Shown here: positions 16,896 to 25,382 of the stretch, in pieces
How the letters are laid out: each line of letters opens with the position of its first letter
Numbering within the stretch: the first letter of the stretch is position 1
DNA from: Flavobacteriaceae bacterium GF1
GTDB lineage: Bacteria > Bacteroidota > Bacteroidia > Flavobacteriales > Flavobacteriaceae
Assembly (NCBI GenBank): GCA_009797885.1
Contig: WNKP01000019.1
Location: 1-64,000, forward strand
Reading direction: 5' to 3'
Length of the DNA: 64,000 bases
Made by a program: the position numbers and the translations under genes
The notes under the pieces: generated by a model
The model's database searches: none
What the model was told of the DNA's origin: nothing
Seen by the model: only the letters and a program-made list of their open reading frames with translations

Positions 16896-17426
16896 ATGCG
16901 TAATGAAATCAACAAATTATATGGTCCGTTATTGGGATATGTCAAGAAAAGGGTAGATAGCATTATGGATGCCGAAGACCTGACCCAGGAGATTTTCCTG
17001 AAACTTTCCAGGAGCGATTGGGAAACCGTGGAGAATTTAAAAAGTTGGATGTACCGAATAGCAAAGAATACCATTGTCGATTACTACCGCGCCAAGAAAA
17101 GGAAGCTTGAGGTCTTGGAAAATGATTTCTCGAATGAGTCTCTGGATGACGAAAATGTAATTGAAGAACTTAGCCAATGTATAGTGCCTTTTGTAGAGCG
17201 GCTCCCAGAGGAATACAGAATACTGTTGAAGTTGTCGGAATTGGAAAACGTCCCTCAGAAAAAAATTTCGGAGCAAATGAACATGAACTATGTCACGGTT
17301 CGTTCCAAGATACAACGTGGAAGAAAAAAGCTCAGGCAGATGTTCGCGGAATGCTGCCATATCTCATCGGCAGGTAGGGGGACCATTATTTGCCATCAAA
17401 AACCCAATGATTGTTGTGGGGATTAG
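16896..17426 (+). CDS. sigZ: SigZ-like ECF RNA polymerase sigma factor
   Basis: A 176-residue sigma-70 family protein. Region 2 contains 'DAEDLTQEIFLKL' and 'SWMYRIAKNTIVDYYR'; region 4 contains the helix-turn-helix 'QKKISEQMNMNYVTVRSKIQRGRKKL'. The tail has an unusual ECCH plus CCGD cysteine-rich end, as in SigZ-type factors. No anti-sigma gene is adjacent: the next gene is on the opposite strand. The Cys/His tail could sense metal or redox state, but that is inference. Confidence 0.85.
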   Translation: MRNEINKLYGPLLGYVKKRVDSIMDAEDLTQEIFLKLSRSDWETVENLKSWMYRIAKNTIVDYYRAKKRKLEVLENDFSNESLDDENVIEELSQCIVPFVERLPEEYRILLKLSELENVPQKKISEQMNMNYVTVRSKIQRGRKKLRQMFAECCHISSAGRGTIICHQKPNDCCGD

Positions 17427-17494
17427 CTAGTGGTCATCTTTAGCAAGATTCCATTTTTCACTTGCTTTTTTCTATGGAATGACCAAAAAACGTA

Positions 17495-18550
17495 TTACTC
17501 AGCCCTAAACGTTTTCACTATAATCCGCTCCACGATTTTTTTGGCGGTGGTCAGCCTTTTCAGATTTGGATAAATGGATCCCGTTTGACCGGAATGGTGA
17601 CCATGGCCCAGCAAGTCCATCAGATAGTAGGTTCTTTCAGGATTGCCTAAATCGATTACAGCTTCATAGATTACGGAAGGTTGCCCTAGTTGCCCCGTTC
17701 CGTTGTGATAAATTTCATCTTCGGGAAAATCGAATTCGGAGTAGAATTCATTGTCATCAAATGCCACGTTGATCTCCAAGCGCAAACGCACCCTGTTTGA
17801 GGCACCCCCAAATGATGTCCTTAGACGGAAACTACTTGATATTGTAGCGCCTGAAACGGCATCTGGCAATGGGTTTTCGGAACTGGGTGCATAGAGGCCA
17901 TCCGCCTGTTGCACACCTCGCCCATGTGACCACACAGGGAGTGCATCAACCCTTCTAAACTCTTGTGATTTGCGTTGTTGGGTGTCAAAACTTTTAAAGT
18001 TCTCCTTTGTTCGTCCACCAAAGAAGGTTCCCTTGGCGGTAGCATGCGTCACATACAGGGAAGTGAGGTATTCGCCCTCCAGGGTCTCCAACCAAATGGC
18101 CATTTGGGGATGCCAATAATGTTCCCCAGCGACCAATTCAATTTCCAATTGGTTGGGACTTCCCACGTTCCTTTCTATGGCAATGAAGCTATTGTTTTCC
18201 ACGTCCTTTTTCTGGTTTGCCCTTAGGCTTGTTCCAAAATCCATGAGACTTGAGACGGGTTCGGAATCGGTAATTGCCAAGGTCAATAGGAGTAGAAACA
18301 TAAACCCTGGAAAAACAAAGTGGGAATTCAATCCCTTTTTTAAGAAATAGCTTCTTAGACTATTCCAATTGGTTTTCATATGGAAAAAAGCACCCACGAG
18401 AAAAAGAAAACCAAATAGGGTATGGGTAGCTGCTATTCCCCTTTTGTAATCATAGAAATAGGACAAAACCCCAGTAATGGAAAGCACTGCGAAACAAATG
18501 GCCAGGCTTGTACTGATCAATTTCCTTTTCATGATGGAAATGGGTTTCAC
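17495..18550 (-). CDS. membrane protein with DUF4405-like N-terminus and extracytoplasmic domain
   Basis: 351 residues. Three hydrophobic helices (about 12-32, 38-58 and 77-95) contain histidines in 'ATHTLFGFLF' and 'AFFHMKTNW', as in DUF4405 proteins of the cytochrome-b-like type. A soluble domain of about 250 residues follows, with 'EHYWHPQMAIWLET' and a His-rich 'GHGHHSGQTG' near the end; the middle recalls DUF2271 proteins. The second Met at 18532 is an equally good start. It lies 15 bp after the small secreted gene upstream, so the two probably form an operon. Its role is unknown; involvement in periplasmic electron transfer is only a guess. Confidence 0.6.
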   Translation of the reverse strand: MKPISIMKRKLISTSLAICFAVLSITGVLSYFYDYKRGIAATHTLFGFLFLVGAFFHMKTNWNSLRSYFLKKGLNSHFVFPGFMFLLLLTLAITDSEPVSSLMDFGTSLRANQKKDVENNSFIAIERNVGSPNQLEIELVAGEHYWHPQMAIWLETLEGEYLTSLYVTHATAKGTFFGGRTKENFKSFDTQQRKSQEFRRVDALPVWSHGRGVQQADGLYAPSSENPLPDAVSGATISSSFRLRTSFGGASNRVRLRLEINVAFDDNEFYSEFDFPEDEIYHNGTGQLGQPSVIYEAVIDLGNPERTYYLMDLLGHGHHSGQTGSIYPNLKRLTTAKKIVERIIVKTFRAE

Positions 18551-18565
18551 TAGAACAAAAGAACC

Positions 18566-19045
18566 TTACAAAGCCTTCCCTAAAATTGAAAGTTTTGCCC
18601 TTAGGGCCGCGACCTGTTTTGCTTTGTTCGTGGGGAATTCGTTGTCCGGAAATTGTACGTTCAATTTTTGTATCAGTTCCTTTTCAATGATTTCAATCTC
18701 ATTTTTAATGATCAGTAGGCTTTGGTCGTCCGTTTCTCCAACAATTCCATGAATGTCATACGATCTTGGGTTAAAATTGATGGTGTCATGCTTCTCCATT
18801 TTTGATTTTAAGGCGATCAGGCTAAGTCTTAGATCGGAAATGACCTTTGCTTCGCCAAACTTGGTTTTTGCTCCCCGGCATGCCGAGGGCGTACAGCCGG
18901 AGTTGACACTTGTATCCAAATCGCGCTTGCCTTTAACAGCCTGGCCCACTTCTTCCTTTGCCGTTGCTTCACAGGATTGGGCGAATGTATCTTGAATTCC
19001 CAGAAATAACGCGATAACCCCCATAATGATAAAATGATGCTTCAT
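18566..19045 (-). CDS. small secreted protein of unknown function
   Basis: 159 residues when started at the ATG at 19045, which gives a signal peptide (MKHHFIIMGVIALFLG, ending AQS). The longer frame to 19180 only adds a non-signal, mixed extension. Two cysteines lie in 'NSGCTPSACRG', and the rest is helical with charged stretches (KNEIEIIEKELIQKL). I do not recognise the family. It is co-oriented with and close to the DUF4405-like gene downstream, and divergent from the TetR gene. Confidence 0.6.
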   Translation of the reverse strand: MKHHFIIMGVIALFLGIQDTFAQSCEATAKEEVGQAVKGKRDLDTSVNSGCTPSACRGAKTKFGEAKVISDLRLSLIALKSKMEKHDTINFNPRSYDIHGIVGETDDQSLLIIKNEIEIIEKELIQKLNVQFPDNEFPTNKAKQVAALRAKLSILGKAL

Positions 19046-19195
19046 GATATGAATTTTAGATTTCGCTTTTGAGGACGCGGAGTTATACAAAATGATGCAC
19101 TTTAGGAAAAAGAAAAGGAGGTGGTTCCCAATCCATTTTGACCTGTTGCAATAGCGTTCAACCGATAATGATCCAGGCAAAAGTTGACCAAAAGT

Positions 19196-19211
19196 TTAAC
19201 CACCTGGTCAA
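19196..19211. promoter_or_regulatory. TetR operator O1 (upstream of regulator gene)
   Basis: TTAACCACCTGGTCAA differs in one arm position from the TTAACCA-NN-TGGTTAA palindrome found twice upstream of tolC. It lies about 60 bp before the TetR start, fitting autoregulation and possibly control of the divergent gene at 19045. Confidence 0.6.
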
Positions 19212-19268
19212 AATAGTTACGTGCCTCAAATTTATTTTTCATTTTTGCATACCAGGAACTTAAGTACT

Positions 19269-19880
19269 ATGGACAGCAGAAAAAATACGGAAATGGAAAT
19301 CCTAAGGGCGGCTAAGAAGATTTTCATTCAACATGGATATGCCGGGGCGCGGATGCAGGCCATTGCCGATGAGGCAAAAATCAACAAGGCCATGTTGCAT
19401 TATTATTACCGTAGCAAGGATGCACTTTTTGAAAAGATCATGGATGGGGCGGTGGACCTGATGTCGAAACAACTCCTGAATGCCCTTTCGGGAGATGCTT
19501 CGGTCATGGAAAAAGTGGAAAAAATGGTTTCAAACTACACCGACACCATTATCAAAAATCCGTACATCCCAATTTTTATTTTGAACGAGATAGCACGGAA
19601 CCAAATGAATTTCCAAAACAAGCTGCAGCAAAAGCTGGAACAAAACAACGTATTTCAAAATTTCCTCCTCCAGGTATTGGAAGAACAGCAGAAAGGAATC
19701 CTACGACCCATTTCGGTGCCCCATTTTATGATCACCATCATGTCGTTGATCGTCTTTCCCCATATTGCCAAGCCGGTATTCCTTAAGATTTTTGAAATGA
19801 CCGATACAGCGTACATGCATATGATGGAGGAACGCAAACAGCTTGTCATGGATTTCCTTGGAAAGAGCTTGGTGCTATAA
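19269..19880 (+). CDS. TetR/AcrR-family repressor of the exporter operon
   Basis: 203 residues when started at the ATG at 19269; the longer frame from 19221 adds 16 residues and would cover upstream regulatory DNA. The N-terminal helix-turn-helix (about 28-48, 'MQAIADEAKINKAMLHYYYRSKDALFEKI') is typical of TetR. The C-terminal ligand domain resembles CecR/YbiH-type regulators. It sits directly before a YbhGFSR-like exporter, the arrangement known from E. coli cecR. Three operator-like palindromes flank it. Confidence 0.92.
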   Translation: MDSRKNTEMEILRAAKKIFIQHGYAGARMQAIADEAKINKAMLHYYYRSKDALFEKIMDGAVDLMSKQLLNALSGDASVMEKVEKMVSNYTDTIIKNPYIPIFILNEIARNQMNFQNKLQQKLEQNNVFQNFLLQVLEEQQKGILRPISVPHFMITIMSLIVFPHIAKPVFLKIFEMTDTAYMHMMEERKQLVMDFLGKSLVL

Positions 19881-19894
19881 TTTTTTGTTAATTA

Positions 19895-19910
19895 TTAACC
19901 AAATGGTTAA
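19895..19910. promoter_or_regulatory. TetR operator O2
   Basis: TTAACCAAATGGTTAA: 7-bp perfect arms around an AA centre. It is repeated exactly at 19950-19965, 55 bp downstream (about five helical turns), with the predicted tolC promoter between the two copies. Confidence 0.75.
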
Positions 19911-19914
19911 AATG

Positions 19915-19947
19915 TTTGGTTGATTCCGGGATAAGTTCGTACACTTG
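19915..19947 (+). promoter_or_regulatory. Bacteroidota-type promoter of the exporter operon
   Basis: TTTG at 19915-19918 and TACACTTG at 19940-19947 (consensus TAnnTTTG), separated by 21 bp, match the flavobacterial sigma-A promoter pattern. The promoter is framed by two identical TetR operators; the downstream one would cover the transcription start, so binding should block initiation. Confidence 0.6.
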
Positions 19948-19949
19948 CA

Positions 19950-19965
19950 TTAACCAAATGGTTAA
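19950..19965. promoter_or_regulatory. TetR operator O3
   Basis: An exact copy of O2 (TTAACCAAATGGTTAA), ending 12 bp before the tolC start codon. The near-identical third copy at 19196 supports a real regulator binding site rather than chance. Confidence 0.75.
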
Positions 19966-19977
19966 CCACAAACATCC

Positions 19978-21240
19978 ATGAAGAAGTTAACCCTCCTATT
20001 CCCAATCCTCTTTTTTAGTGGTCTTCATGCCCAGATTACCCCTTCAACCATAGCATTGGAAGAATTGTACAAGGCGGCCCATTCCAATTATCCATTGGTA
20101 AAGGATGCCACCCTTATTGACAAAATTGAAGCGGTTGGTTTGGCGGTAATCTCCAAAAATGCATTGCCTAAAATCAGTATAGAGGGAAGGGGACAGGTCC
20201 AAAGCGAGAACATTGAACTCAATTTTGGAACCACGGCCATTCAGGCTCCCTTGGAAACCTGGAATACTGCCTTGAATATCGATTACAATCTCTATGATGG
20301 TGGAACGACCAAGGCCCAAAAAAAGATTGAAACCGCTTCCGCCAGTGTGAATAGAAATTCTTTGGAAGTCCAGTTGCGCACCTTAAAAGATCAGGTCAAC
20401 ACCCTGCTATTTGCCATATTACTCTCCAGAAAACAACAATTGATCTTTGAAAACTCAAAAGAGGATTTGGAATCCAATATTGCAACAATGCAGGTGGCCT
20501 ATGACAATGGCACTGCACTGGAAAGTGAGGTCGCCAAACTTAAGGTGCGCCAACTTGAGCTTGTTTCGGACATCGTTTCCATCGATAGGGACATGGCAAC
20601 TTATTTTTTATTACTGGAACAGTTAACTGGCAAGACGTTTCCTAGGGATGTGCAATTTGAAGTCCCCGGTTTGTTTACACCCGATACCCGTACTGTGGAC
20701 AGGCCAGAAAACCAGTTGTTTGACAGTCAAAAATCTTTTTATGCCGCCCAGGAAGCGTCCATTGCCGCCAGTACCCTTCCCAAGATTTCCCTTTTTGCCC
20801 AAGGAGGTATTGGCAATCCCAATCCCTTGAATTTTTCCGATTTGAACACCACCACCTACGCTTTGGGCGGTGTTAAACTCAACTGGAGTTTTATCGATTT
20901 TGGCAAGGGAAAAAAGGAACGACAGCGCCTACAACTCCAACAAGAACAAATTGAAGTGGACCGTGAACTGTTTCTCTTTGATATTGAAAGTAAATCCAAG
21001 GAGTATCAGGAAAGGATAAAGGCCACCCAACAGCAAATCTCCAACAATAGCGGTATTGTGGACCTCCAAAGAAACATCCTCGCACAAACCAGGGTCCAAC
21101 TGGATAATGGGGTCATCAATGCCACGGACTATGTTACCCAGTTGAATGCCACCCTTAACTCGGAACAAGAGTTGGAATTCAATAAAACACAGCTCCAACA
21201 ACTGCAAATTGAGTATTTAACCCTTTTAGGTCAACTATAA
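19978..21240 (+). CDS. TolC-family outer-membrane efflux protein
   Basis: A 420-residue protein with a signal peptide ending near LHAQ at residue 18. It has two long helical repeats typical of the OEP family, with 'AHSNYPLVKDA', 'NIDYNLYDGGTTKAQ' and the paired 'LNWSFIDFGKGKKERQRLQLQQEQIEVDRELF'. It would form the trimeric outer-membrane duct for the HlyD and ABC components that follow at 1-bp spacing. It is the first structural gene after the TetR operators. Confidence 0.92.
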   Translation: MKKLTLLFPILFFSGLHAQITPSTIALEELYKAAHSNYPLVKDATLIDKIEAVGLAVISKNALPKISIEGRGQVQSENIELNFGTTAIQAPLETWNTALNIDYNLYDGGTTKAQKKIETASASVNRNSLEVQLRTLKDQVNTLLFAILLSRKQQLIFENSKEDLESNIATMQVAYDNGTALESEVAKLKVRQLELVSDIVSIDRDMATYFLLLEQLTGKTFPRDVQFEVPGLFTPDTRTVDRPENQLFDSQKSFYAAQEASIAASTLPKISLFAQGGIGNPNPLNFSDLNTTTYALGGVKLNWSFIDFGKGKKERQRLQLQQEQIEVDRELFLFDIESKSKEYQERIKATQQQISNNSGIVDLQRNILAQTRVQLDNGVINATDYVTQLNATLNSEQELEFNKTQLQQLQIEYLTLLGQL

Positions 21241-21241
21241 C

Positions 21242-22156
21242 ATGAAATTTATGAAACCATACTTCCCTATCGCATTACTTCTGCTGGGTTTGCTGTCCTG
21301 TAATGACAATGGCAAGGCCGATGCTTACGGAAATTTTGAGGCGACCAGCGTAATGGTGAGTGCCAAAGGCAGTGGGGAACTCCTTAAGTTTGATATAAAG
21401 GAAGGCCAGCAAGTAGCGGCTTCGGCCGTCGTGGGACTCATAGATACCATTCAGCTTCATTTGGAGCGCTTAAAGCTCAAGGCCCAATTGAATGCATTGG
21501 ACCTAAAGGTACAGGAAGCAGCACCCGAAGTAGCGGTCCTTTTGGAGGACAGAAGCAATCTAATCAGGGAAAGGGACCGAACCCTGCGATTGTTTGAACA
21601 GAAAGCGGCTACCCAACAACAACTTGACGATTACAATGGAAGGGTAGATTTGGTCGATCAACGTATTAGAACCACCCAACGCAACATCGGCATTGCCAAC
21701 AGGGCCATCCTGTCCGAACGAAAACCGCTGGAAGCACAAATTGCATTGATCGATCAACAAATTAGGGACCATACCGTTAGTAATCCCATTTCGGGGACAA
21801 TCCTCACAAAATTTGCCGAAGAACATGAACTGGTGGCCCATGGCACACCACTTTTTAAAGTAGCCAATCTCGATACCATAAAATTGAAAGCCTACACCAG
21901 TGCAACACTACTTCAGAACGTGATTCTGGGGGATGAGGTAAGGGTTCGTATCGACAAAGGTGAGGATGATTACAGGGAATTGATCGGTTCGGTCACCTGG
22001 ATAGCGGATGAAGCAGAATTTACCCCCAAGACCATAGAGACCAAAGAGGAACGGGTGAACCTGGTGTATGGGCTGGAAGTAACAGTGGTCAATGACGGTA
22101 CCCTAAAAATTGGAATGCCGGGAGAAGTACTCTTTAATCCAGCCCCTGAAGAATGA
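21242..22156 (+). CDS. HlyD/YbhG-type periplasmic adaptor lipoprotein
   Basis: 304 residues. A lipobox (LLGLLSC, Cys20) predicts a lipid-anchored adaptor. A biotinyl-lipoyl half-motif 'VSAKGSGELLKFDIKEGQQV' is followed by a coiled-coil hairpin (about 75-175), the second lipoyl half 'SNPISGTILTKFAEEHELV' and a beta-barrel domain. It connects the ABC transporter to TolC and matches YbhG in the E. coli ybhGFSR system. Its stop overlaps the ATPase start (ATGA). Confidence 0.92.
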   Translation: MKFMKPYFPIALLLLGLLSCNDNGKADAYGNFEATSVMVSAKGSGELLKFDIKEGQQVAASAVVGLIDTIQLHLERLKLKAQLNALDLKVQEAAPEVAVLLEDRSNLIRERDRTLRLFEQKAATQQQLDDYNGRVDLVDQRIRTTQRNIGIANRAILSERKPLEAQIALIDQQIRDHTVSNPISGTILTKFAEEHELVAHGTPLFKVANLDTIKLKAYTSATLLQNVILGDEVRVRIDKGEDDYRELIGSVTWIADEAEFTPKTIETKEERVNLVYGLEVTVVNDGTLKIGMPGEVLFNPAPEE

Positions 22157-23073
22157 AAGCCATAAGTATCCAAAATATCAGTAAAAGTTACAAGGACACC
22201 AAGGCTTTGGATTGTGTAAGCCTGGAGGTTGGGCGTGGGCAGCTTTTTGGACTTATTGGCCCCGATGGGGCGGGTAAATCCACCCTTTTCCGTATCCTCA
22301 CCACCCTTCTTTTGGCCGATGAAGGAGAAGCTTTTGTAGATGGGCTCCATATTGAAAAGGACTATCGGGAAATTCGAAAAAGGGTGGGCTATATGCCCGG
22401 ACGATTTTCATTGTATCAAGATTTGAGCGTTGAAGAGAACCTGTCCTTCTTTGCCACCATATTTGGCACAACAATCGATGAAAACTATGACCTGATCAAA
22501 GACATCTACGTCCAGATAGAACCCTTTAAAAAAAGGCTTGCCGGAAAACTGTCCGGAGGGATGAAACAAAAACTGGCACTGTCCTGTGCATTGATCCATA
22601 AACCCTCGGTCCTTTTCCTGGATGAACCCACTACCGGGGTGGACGCCGTTAGCCGAAAAGAGTTTTGGGATATGCTCAAAAGTCTGAAAGAAAAGAACAT
22701 TGCCATTTTGGTAAGCACGCCCTATATGGACGAAGCTACCTTATGTGACAAAATTGCGCTTATTCAAGAGGGCAAAATCCTTAAGATAGATGAGCCTGAA
22801 GCAATGATGGCGCAATTTGAGCGGCCTTTGTTTGCAGTAAAGACCAATAGTACCTATCAGTTGCTCAACCATTTACGGTTACAGTCCTTTACCCATAGCG
22901 TATTGCCTTTTGGGGAATGCCTGCATCTCGTTACCACAGAAACCTTATCTCCCGAAAGCATTCAGGAACAACTAAGATTACAGGGATTTATCGATGTGGT
23001 CGTCTCGAAAATTAGGGCGGGCATTGAAGATGTTTTTCTGGACCTATCCCATAAAGCAGGAAACCATGCGTAA
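22153..23073 (+). CDS. ABC exporter ATPase, YbhF N-half-like
   Basis: 306 residues with a complete ATPase set: Walker A GPDGAGKST (36-44), signature LSGGMKQ (133-139), Walker B VLFLDEP (153-159) and a downstream switch His replaced by 'STPYMDEA'. The C-terminal 80 residues form an accessory region like that after the first ATPase domain of YbhF. With the next gene it makes up the two nucleotide-binding sites that are fused in E. coli YbhF. Confidence 0.93.
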   Translation: MKAISIQNISKSYKDTKALDCVSLEVGRGQLFGLIGPDGAGKSTLFRILTTLLLADEGEAFVDGLHIEKDYREIRKRVGYMPGRFSLYQDLSVEENLSFFATIFGTTIDENYDLIKDIYVQIEPFKKRLAGKLSGGMKQKLALSCALIHKPSVLFLDEPTTGVDAVSRKEFWDMLKSLKEKNIAILVSTPYMDEATLCDKIALIQEGKILKIDEPEAMMAQFERPLFAVKTNSTYQLLNHLRLQSFTHSVLPFGECLHLVTTETLSPESIQEQLRLQGFIDVVVSKIRAGIEDVFLDLSHKAGNHA

Positions 23074-23749
23074 TACCCAGGTCATACAGGTGGAGGGGCT
23101 CACCAAAAAATTTGGGGATTTCGTGGCTGTTGACCATATTTCCTTTGAGGTGGAAAAAGGGGAAATCTTTGGGTTTTTGGGCGCCAATGGGGCAGGAAAG
23201 ACCACGGCAATGCGAATGCTGACAGGGCTTAGCAAACCTTCTTCAGGGAAAGGAAAAGTAGCGGGGTTCGATGTTTTAAAAGAGTCGGAACGCATTAAAG
23301 AACGCATAGGGTATATGTCCCAAAAGTTCAGCTTGTACGAAGATTTGACGGTAAAGGAGAACATCCGCTTTTATGGGGGCATCTATGGCCTTTCCAAGAA
23401 TCAAATCAGAACCAAGACGTCACAAATCCTGGAGGAGTTACAGCTCAGCGAAGTAGGGGCCAAACCGGTAAGGTCGTTGCCTTTAGGTTGGAAACAACGA
23501 TTGGCGTTCGCAGTTTCCATGGTGCATGAGCCCGAAATTGTCTTTTTGGACGAACCCACGGGCGGTGTGGATCCCAATGTAAGAAGGCAGTTTTGGGAAG
23601 CCATTTACCAGGCATCGGAATTGGGCAGAACCATCTTTGTGACCACCCATTATATGGATGAGGCGGAATACTGTGATCGCATATCCATTATGGTTTCCGG
23701 CATGATTAAAGCGTTGGATTCACCGGACAACCTTAAAAAACAATTTTAG
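23066..23749 (+). CDS. ABC exporter ATPase, YbhF C-half-like, ends at in-frame amber
   Basis: 227 residues from the ATG at 23066, which overlaps the previous stop by 8 nt; a start at 22994 would translate 24 residues out of the neighbour's coding sequence. Walker A is GANGAGKTT, Walker B VFLDEPTGGVDP, followed by the switch 'TTHYMDEAEYCD'. The signature is altered to LPLGWKQ, as in second YbhF domains. The frame stops at TAG (23747-23749) after LKKQF but then continues in frame with ASSMDEVFLKLAR and TAA at 23789-23791. This is the usual C-terminus of the family, so the protein is cut by 13 residues unless the codon is read through. Confidence 0.9.
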   Translation: MRNTQVIQVEGLTKKFGDFVAVDHISFEVEKGEIFGFLGANGAGKTTAMRMLTGLSKPSSGKGKVAGFDVLKESERIKERIGYMSQKFSLYEDLTVKENIRFYGGIYGLSKNQIRTKTSQILEELQLSEVGAKPVRSLPLGWKQRLAFAVSMVHEPEIVFLDEPTGGVDPNVRRQFWEAIYQASELGRTIFVTTHYMDEAEYCDRISIMVSGMIKALDSPDNLKKQF

Positions 23750-23809
23750 GCCAGTTCCATGGACGAAGTATTCCTAAAGCTGGCCCGTTAACCTTAATCG
23801 TACTATATC

Positions 23810-24247
23810 ATGAAAAAAATTGCTTTTATTTTAGTTGTGGCCGCGCTCATGGGTTTTGAATCCGGGAACAAAAGCGTGGAATCCAAAGGAAATCTTACGG
23901 TTACCGTTACCGGAATCAAAGCATCAAAGGGACAGATTGTCTTTATGCTTTTTAATAGGGCCGATGGGTTTCCCAAAGAAGTGGACAAGGCGTTCAAAAA
24001 GGCCTATGTCAAAACATTTGATGACACGGCCACGGCTACCTTTCCCCAGCTGCCTTTTGGAGAATATGCCGTTTCCGTGTTCCATGACCAAAACATGGAC
24101 GGGGAAATCAAGACCAATTTTATGGGTATGCCCAAAGAACCCGTGGGCGCTTCCAATCTTACCAAAATGGGAAAGCCCAGCTTTAAAAAATGTGTTTTTA
24201 AGATCAATGAAGGAGAGGTCGCACTTCAACTGAAATTCATTCTTTAA
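23810..24247 (+). CDS. DUF2141 secreted protein
   Basis: A 145-residue protein with a signal peptide (MKKIAFILVVAALMGFESG). The DUF2141 domain is recognisable from 'GNLTVTVTGIKASKGQIVFMLF', 'FPQLPFGEYAVSVFHDQNMDGEI' and 'GMPKEPVGASN'. The molecular function of the family is unknown. It is placed between the ATPases and permeases of an exporter, only 7 bp before the first permease, which suggests a role with that system, perhaps at the outer face of the membrane. Confidence 0.85.
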   Translation: MKKIAFILVVAALMGFESGNKSVESKGNLTVTVTGIKASKGQIVFMLFNRADGFPKEVDKAFKKAYVKTFDDTATATFPQLPFGEYAVSVFHDQNMDGEIKTNFMGMPKEPVGASNLTKMGKPSFKKCVFKINEGEVALQLKFIL

Positions 24248-24254
24248 AAAGCGG

Positions 24255-25367
24255 ATGATGTTTAAGGTGTTCATGGCATTTGTTCGGAAGGAGTTCTATC
24301 ACATTTTACGTGATAAACGTACGCTGTTGATCCTTTTTGGGATGCCATTGGCCCAGGTCCTCATTTTTGGCTATGCCGTTACCAATGAGTTCAAAGATGC
24401 CAGGATTGATGTCTTGGACTATGCCAAGGATGAAACCAGTGAACAGTACATCAACCATTTACAAAGTTCGGGCAACTTTATTGTGCGAAAGGTACTGGCC
24501 TCCCAAAAGGACATGGAGGCCGGTATGAAGTCGGGCAAAACAAAACTTGTGGTATCCATCCCAGAAAATTTTTCCGAGGATTTTTATTCCGGAAGCCCCA
24601 CACAGATTCAGGTCATTACCGATGGGTCGGATCCTAATAACGCCAATACGTTGGTGCAGTATCTTACGGAAATGACCAGGAGTTTTCAGCGGACTAAGCG
24701 AAACGAATCCCCCAACCCTTATTCCATTCATGTGGCCAGTCGTATGCTGTATAACCCCCAACTGGCAAGTGCCTATAATTTTGTGCCGGGAACCATTGCC
24801 TTGATTCTTTTGATCATATGTGCCATGCTTACTTCGTTGACCATCGCCAAGGAGAAGGAAATAGGGACCATGGAAATCTTGTTGGTCTCGCCACTTTCCC
24901 CTTTATTGATCATCCTGGGAAAGGTGGCCCCTTATGCCTTGTTGTCCTTTGGCAATGCGGTTATCGTTATTCTTATCGGCTTTTTTGTATTTGACGTTCC
25001 TGTTCTGGGAAGCACAGTATTGCTTTTGGGCATGTGTTTCCTGTATGTGTTTACGGCTTTGAGTCTGGGCATCTTTATTTCGACCACGGTCAAAACCCAA
25101 CAGGAAGCCATGATGAAGTCCTTGATGGGATTGATGATGCCTTCCATGCTACTTTCAGGATTTATTTTTCCCTTGGCCAGCATGCCCACGGTGCTTGAAT
25201 ACATTGGGAAACTAATTCCGGCTACCTATTTCATTCGGATTTTGAAAGGGGTAATGCTTCGGGGTGTGGGCCTTAATTTCATCCTTTTTGAGGTAGGCGT
25301 ACTCTTGATGATGACCTTGGGCTTTCTCTTGTTGTCCTGGCGGAATTTTAAAATTAGGCTCGAGTAA
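24255..25367 (+). CDS. ABC-2 type permease, YbhS-like
   Basis: 370 residues: an N-terminal helix (about 22-42), a large periplasmic domain (about 45-170) and five C-terminal helices with 'IAKEKEIGTMEILLVSPLSPLLIILGK' and 'LMMPSMLLSGFIFPLASMPTVLEYIGKLIPATYFI'. This is the topology of drug/lipid exporters of the ABC-2 class. It pairs with the next permease as YbhS with YbhR. The second Met is an alternative start. Confidence 0.92.
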   Translation: MMFKVFMAFVRKEFYHILRDKRTLLILFGMPLAQVLIFGYAVTNEFKDARIDVLDYAKDETSEQYINHLQSSGNFIVRKVLASQKDMEAGMKSGKTKLVVSIPENFSEDFYSGSPTQIQVITDGSDPNNANTLVQYLTEMTRSFQRTKRNESPNPYSIHVASRMLYNPQLASAYNFVPGTIALILLIICAMLTSLTIAKEKEIGTMEILLVSPLSPLLIILGKVAPYALLSFGNAVIVILIGFFVFDVPVLGSTVLLLGMCFLYVFTALSLGIFISTTVKTQQEAMMKSLMGLMMPSMLLSGFIFPLASMPTVLEYIGKLIPATYFIRILKGVMLRGVGLNFILFEVGVLLMMTLGFLLLSWRNFKIRLE

Positions 25368-25382
25368 ATAAACCTGGGAAGC

